Shown: positions 1 to 5,498 of the stretch, piece by piece
Layout of the letters: each line of letters starts with the position of its first letter
Position numbering within the stretch: position 1 is the stretch's first letter
Source: Caldifarciminota bacterium
Lineage (GTDB): Bacteria > Hydrothermota > Tepidihabitantia > B3-TA06 > JALVRC01
NCBI GenBank assembly: GCA_027025255.1
Contig: JALVRC010000075.1
Coordinates: forward strand, 1-5,498
DNA: 5,498 nucleotides
Direction of reading: 5' to 3'
Notes under the pieces: model-generated
Seen by the model: the letters and a program-made list of their open reading frames with translations, nothing else
What the model was told of the DNA's origin: nothing
Database searches by the model: none
Position numbers and translations under genes: made by a program

Positions 1-1091
1 GTATCCACAACTACTCCATGTATGGTAGAATCCTTTATTGAAACTGCATTTAAAGGAAACAAATCAGAAATAGGTTGAAGTTCTTGCCCGATAATAGATG
101 AACCTGTTCCAGCCGGTGGAATTACTACTAACTCAAACTCCAATCTTTCTCCTGAATTTATGGGAAAAACAATAGAATCACCATAAATCTTATCTCTTCT
201 AAGATAAGTCTCCCATGAGCCCATATATACAACCGATAAACTAAACGAATCTCTCTCATTCCCAATGTTCCTAACTCTTACAGGCAATACAGCTGTATCA
301 CCAGGATTTATTATACTAATTGTATCAGGCTCAATCTCCAGTCCAACGGTAATAATTGGATGCAACACCTTTGTAATAAGAACTGCACTATCTTCTACTG
401 TTGTATTTATGGAAGAAAGACCTTTAAGTACAACTCTATCCATAGTTCCCTCTACAACGTCAGCTGGAGGAAGTACGGTAACTGTTAACGTATCCAGACC
501 TTGAGGCCCTTTTAAAGCGCCTATATCAGCAATTCCATCCGCATCCGTATCATTTAGATCATTGCCATCATCATAAATATGATATGTCCAATTATCATGC
601 TCAATTACTGTATCAATATCTATTACATCATCACCATTCCCATTGTTAGCTACATATAAGGTATAGCTAATAGGGACACCTGCCATAGTGGAATCATATT
701 GATCAGGCCAAACCCTTATCTGAGGGACTTGTTTAACCACAGTAATAATAACACAAGAATCCATTATAGTAGAATTATTTGTAGAGTATGCCCATATAAT
801 TGCTGTATCAACATCACCTACCATAGCATCATCAGGTGCTCTTACTGACAATCTTAAACTAACAGGAACACTATCAGGAGGAACAGAATCTAAATCAACC
901 AATCCATCATTATTTGAATCAGTTAATAATACGCCTGTAGAATCAGAAAAATAAGCATCCCAGTTGCTTTGGGAATGAAAAGTTCTAAAATTTACAAGAT
1001 CGTAAGAAGCCGATAAACTAACAAGGAATAGATTATACACCACTTCTCCTCCAGGATAAACAGAATCAATCTGGTCAGGGAATATCATTAA
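1..1091 (-). repeat. Three tandem Ig-like domains of about 125 aa (NEW3/CARDB style), last one cut
   Basis: Three copies begin near residues 540, 664 and 785. The aligned landmarks are Pro-Asp at 544, 668 and 794, so the period is 124-126 residues. Each has a PG or AG turn soon after, and a Trp 38-39 residues after the Pro (583, 707, 832). A proline-rich strand with PPDS, PPAD or PPAG follows. The first two carry an acidic loop (D597-D605 DSNNDGLVD; D720-D728 DTDADGIAD) that resembles a calcium-binding loop. The third has no equivalent loop. This is an extracellular spacer or binding-domain architecture. The exact Pfam family is uncertain. Confidence 0.75.
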
Positions 1092-2708
1092 ATCAGGACC
1101 GTAAAGTATCTCTATCTCATATAAATAAGGTACATCTGCAAAATACAAATAGTCTAAATGAGCTCTATACTGTATATAACGTGAAATTAAAGTATCGGTT
1201 CCGTTAATATCAGGAACAGTACCAAATTTCGGAACATTAATCCAGCCTGACCATGTTGAATCTGGATTAGGAGTATTCCCTGTTCTCACATCAACTTCAA
1301 TTTTAGAGGCACCGGGACAACTATCAATCCAGCTAATTAAATCCCAATTGATTGTATCACCAGCATCTAAAATTGAAGATATGTAAGTTTCCTCTTTATT
1401 TCTATTATAAATATCTCCTATCTCTCTGAAAGTTGAATGATGATCTATATTACACCACAGCTGCGTATGTTCATAAAAGTCCGGTCCCCATAAAACCCCA
1501 GAAGAATCAAATAAGTTCCAGCTATGAACAAAAATATCATCAACACCGTCTTTATTAAAGTCCGTGATAAATCCACCTGACATATTATATTCCCTGGAAC
1601 CTATTTCAATTGTACTATCATCATTAAATCCATTACTTCCACCAATATAAACTACAGGTTTCCATTTATCTGATGAATCCTGAGCACTACCTCTATAGAA
1701 TATAAGATCAAGATACTGATCACTATTAAAATGCAATGCTTCTCCTCCACCAAAACATTGTCCTGGATTTATTATCTTTCTATTTCCAAATTGCCTGGGG
1801 CCTAAACCATAATAAATATATGCAGATGTAAAACTACCACCAGTCCCGGTAAAAACTATATCCAACCATCCATTCATATCAAAATCTGCAACTATACATC
1901 CATGAGGATTCTCTACATATCCTGTATTTGATATATAATCCAATTCTAAAATATTGTTTGCACTAAAGCCATTCTCACTACCCCAGTATATATATTCCTT
2001 ACCTCCAAAATAATTAATAACTAAAATATCATAATAACCATCTTTATCAAAATCAGCAACCTCAAAGTGATGCCGTGCGACTTTTGCAGGTAACAATAAG
2101 AAATTATCTGTTGAATATCCGTTTTTACTTCCCCAGAATATAATAAAATTATCGTCCTCAGAAATATTTCCATCGGGGGTATAATCTCCACCTATAATAT
2201 CTAAAAAACCGTCTCTATTGAGATCTGCAACAAAAACAGCTTCAGTTTGTTGAGCAACCAAAAGCATTGTAGTATCAACGTCAGAGGGGCCATTTTCTGT
2301 TCCCCAATAGATAATAATTGCTCCCCTATTTTGAAAATGTCCAGGAGCATAATAATGAGAAACAATAAGTTCAGTAAAACCATCTCTATTTAAATCTGCA
2401 CCTTCTACTTCAGCGCCATTGTCTGTTCTATACCTTAAATACCTTGTAGAATTATAACCATCCGGCCCACCTAAATAAATATACACAAAATCACCATTAT
2501 TAACGTCAGGTTTGTTGGAAACAACCATATCTATCCAGCCATCGTTATTAAAATCAAACTTATTAACGAACTCAATACTACCTGCTAAAGTATCTAAAGA
2601 GCTTATTCCGTAAGTTACATAAATATTTCTTTCATTCCATCCATCTATAAAATCTTCAAAGGTTGATTCCTTTATACCGCCTGAAACGACAAAAATCCAG
2701 AATATCAT
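1..2708 (-). CDS. FG-GAP/VCBS seven-bladed beta-propeller surface protein with tandem Ig-like repeats (C-terminus outside window)
   Basis: The frame is open from ATG at 2708 to the window edge, giving 902 complete codons and no stop. The start has a strong Shine-Dalgarno (AAGGAG, 2720-2715) six bases upstream. Residues 1-9 are hydrophobic (MIFWIFVVS), a very short export signal. Seven calcium-loop motifs of the D-x-[ND]-x-[ND]-G-x-x-D type begin near residues 52, 105, 162, 219, 275, 326 and 383, a spacing of 51-57. This is the pattern of an integrin-alpha-like FG-GAP propeller. Several blades also carry a [YF]WGxxNG strand. The sixth loop is degenerate (HFNSDQYLD). Residues about 441-538 look like a beta-sandwich. 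From residue 540 three Ig-like repeats follow, of the NEW3/CARDB style. In this family such proteins are secreted or cell-surface; ligand binding or adhesion is inference. The C-terminus, perhaps with a sorting or anchor domain, is not visible. Second gene of a leftward operon. Confidence 0.93.
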   Translation of the reverse strand, partial: MIFWIFVVSGGIKESTFEDFIDGWNERNIYVTYGISSLDTLAGSIEFVNKFDFNNDGWIDMVVSNKPDVNNGDFVYIYLGGPDGYNSTRYLRYRTDNGAEVEGADLNRDGFTELIVSHYYAPGHFQNRGAIIIYWGTENGPSDVDTTMLLVAQQTEAVFVADLNRDGFLDIIGGDYTPDGNISEDDNFIIFWGSKNGYSTDNFLLLPAKVARHHFEVADFDKDGYYDILVINYFGGKEYIYWGSENGFSANNILELDYISNTGYVENPHGCIVADFDMNGWLDIVFTGTGGSFTSAYIYYGLGPRQFGNRKIINPGQCFGGGEALHFNSDQYLDLIFYRGSAQDSSDKWKPVVYIGGSNGFNDDSTIEIGSREYNMSGGFITDFNKDGVDDIFVHSWNLFDSSGVLWGPDFYEHTQLWCNIDHHSTFREIGDIYNRNKEETYISSILDAGDTINWDLISWIDSCPGASKIEVDVRTGNTPNPDSTWSGWINVPKFGTVPDINGTDTLISRYIQYRAHLDYLYFADVPYLYEIEILYGPDLMIFPDQIDSVYPGGEVVYNLFLVSLSASYDLVNFRTFHSQSNWDAYFSDSTGVLLTDSNNDGLVDLDSVPPDSVPVSLRLSVRAPDDAMVGDVDTAIIWAYSTNNSTIMDSCVIITVVKQVPQIRVWPDQYDSTMAGVPISYTLYVANNGNGDDVIDIDTVIEHDNWTYHIYDDGNDLNDTDADGIADIGALKGPQGLDTLTVTVLPPADVVEGTMDRVVLKGLSSINTTVEDSAVLITKVLHPIITVGLEIEPDTISIINPGDTAVLPVRVRNIGNERDSFSLSVVYMGSWETYLRRDKIYGDSIVFPINSGERLEFELVVIPPAGTGSSIIGQELQPISDLFPLNAVSIKDSTIHGVVVD
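1404..2591 (-). repeat. Seven FG-GAP/VCBS blades (protein-level repeat)
   Basis: This stretch encodes residues about 40-435 of the large protein. The calcium-loop cores are DFNNDGWID (52), DLNRDGFTE (105), DLNRDGFLD (162), DFDKDGYYD (219), DFDMNGWLD (275), HFNSDQYLD (326) and DFNKDGVDD (383). Seven copies at 51-57 residue spacing are enough to close a seven-bladed propeller. Five loops are near canonical. The second ends in Glu instead of Asp. The sixth has lost the first Asp and the Gly and probably binds calcium poorly. The repeats are conserved in protein rather than DNA, so this is an old duplication and not a recombination-prone DNA repeat. Confidence 0.9.
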
Positions 2709-2720
2709 ACACTACTCCTT
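2709..2720 (-). promoter_or_regulatory. Shine-Dalgarno and translational-coupling junction between the two propeller genes
   Basis: On the minus strand the sequence reads AAGGAG-TAG-TGT-ATG. AAGGAG is both the ribosome-binding site of the downstream FG-GAP gene and the Lys-Glu codons that end the upstream gene. TAG is the upstream stop and ATG at 2708 is the next start, with six bases between the Shine-Dalgarno and the ATG. A ribosome terminating on the first gene covers this site, so coupled re-initiation is expected. The two genes are also in the same frame. Confidence 0.85.
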
Positions 2721-3962
2721 TATTAAATAATACACATTTTTATTACTGCTTCGAAAAACATATTTACCCTTGGACAACGAATTTAATAAGTTTTTACCCC
2801 TTTTAATATGTAATAAAGCTCTTCCATCCACTGAAAACAAATCACCGTCAAGAGGAGCATTAAAAACATCTCCTTCGATAAAAATGAAATTAACTATATC
2901 TTCCTCTTCAGTGATAGCAGCTCCAGGGCCAATTGCATATAAACAACCATCCCAGGATGTAAAGTAGACTGTCCCATGAGCTCCAATAGCAGGAGAAGAA
3001 ACAATTCTATTCTGTGTTTTATAAAACCATTTAAAATGACCTTCCTTATTCAAAGCATAAAACATAGAATCTGTACTACCAAAAAATATGTTCCCGTCTT
3101 TATCAACTGCTGGAGAGGATTCTATAATTCCATTTGTTTTATATTTCCACCTCACCTGCCCCTCCTTGCTAACAGCGTAAAGAGACGAATCACTGGCACC
3201 AAAATATACACCATTTCCGTCAACTGCAGGCGATGAAGATATCGCAGCGCCAATTGAAAACTCCCACAACAAAACCCCACTACTCTTAAAAGCGTAAAGT
3301 TTCCCCTCTTTAGTAGTTATAAACATAGTATCATTTGTCCAGCAAGCAGAACTAACACAACCATTTGAGATAATCTTTTTTTGCATGTTTCCGCCACTTA
3401 TTGTAATAATATAGATCTGATGTGGCCCTGGCCACCATGTTCCAAATCCTATAAAATTATCCTTTATAGCAGGGGAAGATTTTATCTTACCATTTGTTAC
3501 GTATCTAAAAACCTCCTCTCCCGTATTTGTGGATAACGCATATAAAATAGAATCAGCAGCGAAATATACCTTATCTTTATATACTGTAGGAGAAGAAGCA
3601 ATTTCACTACCAGCATCAAATTCCCATCTTTTTTTTCCGCTATTAGTTAAAGAGTAAAGTTTCCCATCATAGGAACCTACATACAAATTACCATTATCAT
3701 CAACAGCAGGAGATGTAGTAATAAAACCTCCTGTTTTGAATTCCCATACCTCTTCTCCGTTCTTTATAGCCACAAGAGCTCCACTATTTGAACCAACATA
3801 AACAAAATCATTATACACAACAGGAGAAGAAGAGCTTATAGAACCAAGCTCGTATTTAAACAATAATTCACTACTAACTGGACCTATCGCACCACTTTTC
3901 CCTTGATGTTCAGCATTGTTATGAAACATTAACCACTGTTCAAAAATTAAAAAAATGATCAT
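2712..3962 (-). CDS. PQQ-like eight-bladed beta-propeller protein
   Basis: The product is 416 aa. It opens with a short hydrophobic stretch (MIIFLIF) and then a W-x-MF-x-NN-x-x-H-x-G motif (residues 10-21), which is typical of the first strand in secreted PQQ-like repeat proteins. Blades recur every 38-43 residues, marked by [ST]SP with Pro at 47, 85, 125, 164, 245, 284 and 324. A degenerate copy, SSACW, lies near 204-208, making eight blades. Most blades have a G-x-LYA strand and a [VL]xW[EK][FY] strand. The fold matches BamB and quinoprotein propellers, but the protein is shorter than PQQ dehydrogenases and has no heme CxxCH motif, so an enzyme role is unlikely. Residues about 357-416 form a separate tail with VDGR and GKYVFR that resembles a type IX-like sorting domain. 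Start choice: GAGGT lies four bases upstream, and an in-frame TAA at 3983-3981 rules out a longer N-terminus. First gene of the leftward operon. Confidence 0.93.
   Translation of the reverse strand: MIIFLIFEQWLMFHNNAEHQGKSGAIGPVSSELLFKYELGSISSSSPVVYNDFVYVGSNSGALVAIKNGEEVWEFKTGGFITTSPAVDDNGNLYVGSYDGKLYSLTNSGKKRWEFDAGSEIASSPTVYKDKVYFAADSILYALSTNTGEEVFRYVTNGKIKSSPAIKDNFIGFGTWWPGPHQIYIITISGGNMQKKIISNGCVSSACWTNDTMFITTKEGKLYAFKSSGVLLWEFSIGAAISSSPAVDGNGVYFGASDSSLYAVSKEGQVRWKYKTNGIIESSPAVDKDGNIFFGSTDSMFYALNKEGHFKWFYKTQNRIVSSPAIGAHGTVYFTSWDGCLYAIGPGAAITEEEDIVNFIFIEGDVFNAPLDGDLFSVDGRALLHIKRGKNLLNSLSKGKYVFRSSNKNVYYLIKE
2928..3845 (-). repeat. Eight PQQ-like propeller blades (protein-level repeat)
   Basis: This stretch encodes residues about 40-345. 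Each blade has the order SSPxV, then a strand of the YVGS or YFG type, then GxLYAL, then GxxxWEF. The fourth-to-fifth blade region (residues 170-210) departs from the pattern. It contains GTWWPGPHQIY and two cysteines (C202 and C207), and the usual SSP is replaced by SSAC. The copies differ at DNA level, so they are not likely to recombine. Confidence 0.88.
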
Positions 3963-3971
3963 TTCTACCTC
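3963..3971 (-). promoter_or_regulatory. Shine-Dalgarno of the PQQ-like propeller gene
   Basis: The minus strand reads GAGGT (3971-3967) and then four bases before ATG at 3962. Together with the in-frame TAA seven codons upstream (3983-3981), this fixes the start and shows that the very short hydrophobic N-terminus is not an annotation artefact caused by choosing a late start. Confidence 0.7.
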
Positions 3972-3986
3972 GCTTTCTATTTATAA

Positions 3987-4014
3987 ATAATAAACAAAAT
4001 TCTATGAATGTCAA
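3987..4014 (-). promoter_or_regulatory. Sigma-70-type promoter for the leftward operon
   Basis: The -35 box is TTGACA (4014-4009), a perfect match. The -10 box is TATTAT (3992-3987), five of six bases, after a 16-bp spacer. A T-rich stretch lies immediately upstream, as in UP-element-like promoters. The predicted transcription start is near 3980, which gives a leader of about 18 nt containing the GAGGT ribosome site. No operator is obvious. Confidence 0.75.
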
Positions 4015-4070
4015 GAAAAAATCTATTACTTATTTTATTTTAAAAAATCAATTTTACAGTTTTTTTTTCC

Positions 4071-4098
4071 TTGACATTAAAATCTTTATGTTTATAAT
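4071..4098 (+). promoter_or_regulatory. Consensus sigma-70-type promoter for the rightward lipoprotein operon
   Basis: Both boxes are perfect: TTGACA at 4071-4076 and TATAAT at 4093-4098, with a 16-bp spacer. A run of nine T (4060-4068) sits just upstream and could act as an UP-like element. Transcription should start near 4105, giving a leader of about 17 nt that is almost entirely the ribosome-binding site. The promoter points away from the leftward one, and the two -35 boxes are 56 bp apart. Confidence 0.85.
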
Positions 4099-4109
4099 AT
4101 ATAAAACTT

Positions 4110-4117
4110 AGGAGGTG
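4110..4117 (+). promoter_or_regulatory. Very strong Shine-Dalgarno of the FN3-like lipoprotein gene
   Basis: AGGAGGTG at 4110-4117 is an uninterrupted match to the anti-Shine-Dalgarno end of 16S rRNA. ATG follows at 4122 with four bases between. With the consensus promoter it suggests high constitutive expression of this lipoprotein; the expression level is inference. Confidence 0.88.
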
Positions 4118-4121
4118 GATA

Positions 4122-4976
4122 ATGACTAAAAAGGTCTTAGTAATCAGTATATTAATAGCAATAACAATTGGAGGATGCCATGTTTCTTTGACTCCTGACT
4201 ATAACAATATAAAAGAAATAGTCAATAACCTAAAATCTGTCCCCCATCCCAACGACAAAAAAGTAACTATTGTATGGAGTGGGCTTCCCCAGGATCTTCC
4301 AGTAGGAATGGATGGAATAAATATATATATAACTGACAATCCAGATTTTGATAACCTATCTGGGGATGATGCTGCAGTTAAAAATGCTCTACAGAATGAA
4401 AACCCTATAAAGGTTAATGATTCTTTAACTATTGAGAATATGGAAAATGGGAAAGAATATTTCTATCAAATTCGTCCAGTTGTTAATGGCGATGTACTGG
4501 ACGATGGATCTGAACTAAATCCATTTTATACACGACCTGAAGGAGAAATCTCATTAGACATAAATAATGGTGATACACTTTATTTCTATTTTGATAGAGG
4601 GAACGGAAACTGCATTACAGGCAATATAAAAGACTTACCTGCTAACGAATCAAAGGTTGACATTATTCTGTCTGTGGAAAATGAAAAATTTATATTGATA
4701 GATCCTTTCACAATAAACAACACTCTTAATCATACATTATTTAAAAATACTCAGTCAAACATAGATGATTGGTACAAAACGATTCATCCTGATTCGAATA
4801 AAACTAACTATTCTGCACAGGAAGAATTAATAAGAGGAGAAATATCTTCATTCATCACACATGATAATCATTACAGTAAAATATCTATACTACTTAACTC
4901 TAAAACTCTCTCCACGCACTCAGCTATTTCATTTAGATATGCTTTCCAAACAGATCCAGGAGCTTGTGGGTATTAA
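4122..4976 (+). CDS. Lipoprotein with a fibronectin type III-like domain
   Basis: The product is 284 aa. The signal peptide has a Lys-Lys n-region and a hydrophobic core, and ends in a lipobox Ile-Gly-Gly-Cys with Cys19 as the lipidation site. The mature protein should be anchored in a membrane facing the periplasm or outside. Residues about 42-137 read like an FN3 domain: a VTIVWSG first strand, then GMDGINIYIT, and a late NGKEYFYQIRPVVNG strand pair. The C-terminal part (about 140-284) is unfamiliar. It is beta-rich, with YFYFDRGNGNC and a terminal ACGY, so C164 and C282 could form a disulfide. I do not recognise a specific family and no catalytic motif is visible. A role in binding or scaffolding at the envelope is inference. 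It is the first gene of a rightward unit and overlaps the next gene. Confidence 0.92.
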   Translation: MTKKVLVISILIAITIGGCHVSLTPDYNNIKEIVNNLKSVPHPNDKKVTIVWSGLPQDLPVGMDGINIYITDNPDFDNLSGDDAAVKNALQNENPIKVNDSLTIENMENGKEYFYQIRPVVNGDVLDDGSELNPFYTRPEGEISLDINNGDTLYFYFDRGNGNCITGNIKDLPANESKVDIILSVENEKFILIDPFTINNTLNHTLFKNTQSNIDDWYKTIHPDSNKTNYSAQEELIRGEISSFITHDNHYSKISILLNSKTLSTHSAISFRYAFQTDPGACGY

Positions 4977-5498
4977 ACAAATAATAGGAGGGATAGTTTT
5001 ACTATCCCTCCTATCCTGTTCAACAAGATTATCAGTCTATTTCCCTATTCGTGAAGGAAGTTTCTGGGAATTTAAAAGCGAAGAAAAAACTTTCTTACTT
5101 ACGGGAATAGAAGATACAGTAATAAAAAACGAAAGAGTATTATCTACACTGATGGGAGATAGTACTATTTTCTTCCTTGTCAATAATGATCTGTATAAAT
5201 TTTACTCACCAGAAATTAATCTTAATGGGAAACTATATCATACAGAAGGAGGATTTCTTCTGTATCTGCCGGAAAACATCTTCCCCTCTCTGACATGGAA
5301 AGATTCTATAAATGAACAACTCTTTATCGATACTTCTGAAGTTTCTATCTCATTTAAACTTAAAGGAGAAACTCAAAAAGAAGAAAATTTAGATTTTCTT
5401 GGGCTTAAAAAGATAAAAACTTTACCTGTTAACTACACATTTTTTATTTATTTAAATGACAGTCTAATTTCCTATGAAGAATTTACATGGTTCTTTGC
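4966..5498 (+). CDS. Lipoprotein of the 'YFPxxxGxxW' type (3' end outside window)
   Basis: The frame is open from GTG at 4966 to the right edge, 177 complete codons. The chosen start gives a compact signal peptide with hydrophobic core IIGGIVLLSLLS and lipobox Leu-Leu-Ser-Cys (Cys18). AGGAG (4958-4962) lies upstream, though only three bases away. An in-frame ATG at 4939 would add nine residues but has no Shine-Dalgarno. After the Cys comes VYFPIREGSFWEF, like the YFPL-x-x-G-x-x-W opening that I recall from small uncharacterised lipoproteins. The visible end, EEFTWFF plus an Ala codon, may be the start of the W[YF]A-x-GVG motif that closes such proteins. Function is unknown. The gene overlaps the upstream lipoprotein gene by 11 bp, so the pair is probably coupled. 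A 14-bp hairpin lies in its signal-peptide codons. Confidence 0.85.
   Translation, partial: MGIKQIIGGIVLLSLLSCSTRLSVYFPIREGSFWEFKSEEKTFLLTGIEDTVIKNERVLSTLMGDSTIFFLVNNDLYKFYSPEINLNGKLYHTEGGFLLYLPENIFPSLTWKDSINEQLFIDTSEVSISFKLKGETQKEENLDFLGLKKIKTLPVNYTFFIYLNDSLISYEEFTWFF
4983..5014 (+). other. Perfect 14-bp hairpin in the start region of the second lipoprotein gene
   Basis: The left arm ATAGGAGGGATAGT (4984-4997) pairs with ACTATCCCTCCTAT (5001-5014) around a TTT loop. It begins eight bases after the upstream gene's TAA and lies within codons 7-17 of the downstream lipoprotein. No T-run follows the right arm, so it is not a canonical intrinsic terminator. It may slow ribosomes or polymerase, protect the 3' end of the upstream message, or tune expression of the second gene. 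The left arm contains AGGAGG, which the right arm would sequester. Confidence 0.7.

Noticed and set aside
189..208. Seven-bp inverted repeat CTTATCT/AGATAAG with a 6-nt loop
   Set aside because: It is short, AT-rich and inside coding sequence, with no T-run or conserved context, so chance explains it.
265..504. Plus-strand open frame of 79 codons
   Set aside because: It lies antisense inside the well-supported FG-GAP protein gene, has no ribosome site, and its Ser/Thr/Val-rich product is a mirror of the Ig-like repeat codons.
2201..2383. Minus-strand open frame of 60 codons
   Set aside because: It is an out-of-frame shadow of propeller blades that are clearly coded in the main frame.
2770..3236. 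Two plus-strand open frames of 65 and 86 codons
   Set aside because: Both are antisense to the PQQ-like propeller gene, lack ribosome sites and show no recognisable protein features.
2712..3962. PQQ-dependent dehydrogenase
   Set aside because: The protein is too short, has no cytochrome c CxxCH motif, and shows only structural propeller repeats.
4015..4070. Small gene, regulatory RNA or operator between the divergent promoters
   Set aside because: The stretch is A/T homopolymer-rich, with no hairpin, palindrome or ribosome site. UP-like promoter flanks explain it best.
4983..5014. Intrinsic terminator after the first lipoprotein gene
   Set aside because: The stem is strong but no T-run follows it, and the next reading frame passes through it with a clear lipobox, so it is listed as a hairpin of unknown role.

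Overview
The window is an AT-rich bacterial fragment holding four protein genes in two divergent two-gene units. All four products look exported. Frames use the standard bacterial code, with TGG for Trp and TAA/TAG as the stops seen. I found no RNA gene, mobile element, CRISPR array or plasmid/phage hallmark. Large FG-GAP and PQQ-like propeller proteins, a possible C-terminal sorting tail, and small lipoproteins with FN3 or 'YFPxxxGxxW' starts fit an uncultured bacterium of the FCB group or the WOR-3/Stahlbacteria-like candidate phyla. This placement is inference from protein style, not from a marker gene.

Minus-strand unit (3962 down to 1). The first gene (3962-2712) encodes a 416-aa eight-bladed PQQ-like beta-propeller. 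The second gene (2708 down to the window edge, at least 902 aa) encodes a seven-bladed FG-GAP/VCBS propeller, then a beta-sandwich, then three tandem Ig-like repeats of about 125 aa. It is the largest gene here and its C-terminus lies outside the window. The two genes are in the same reading frame and are separated only by TAG-TGT. The second gene's Shine-Dalgarno is the last two codons of the first, so they are almost certainly co-transcribed and translationally coupled.

Central intergenic region (3963-4121). Back-to-back promoters fire outward. The rightward one has TTGACA/TATAAT and the leftward one TTGACA/TATTAT. Both have 16-bp spacers, T-rich upstream flanks and leaders of only about 17-18 nt.

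Plus-strand unit (4122 to the right edge). A 284-aa lipoprotein with an FN3-like domain is followed, with a short overlap, by a second lipoprotein that is cut by the window end. A perfect 14-bp hairpin lies just after the first stop codon, inside the signal-peptide codons of the second gene.

Together the genes look like a small cell-surface or secreted-protein locus, with two large propeller proteins on one side and two envelope-anchored lipoproteins on the other. Nothing in the sequence proves a shared pathway. I do not see a clearly new defence, metabolic or mobile system. The points most worth a second look are the same-frame junction of the two propeller genes, the hairpin at the lipoprotein start, the matched divergent promoters and the very short export signals of the propeller proteins.
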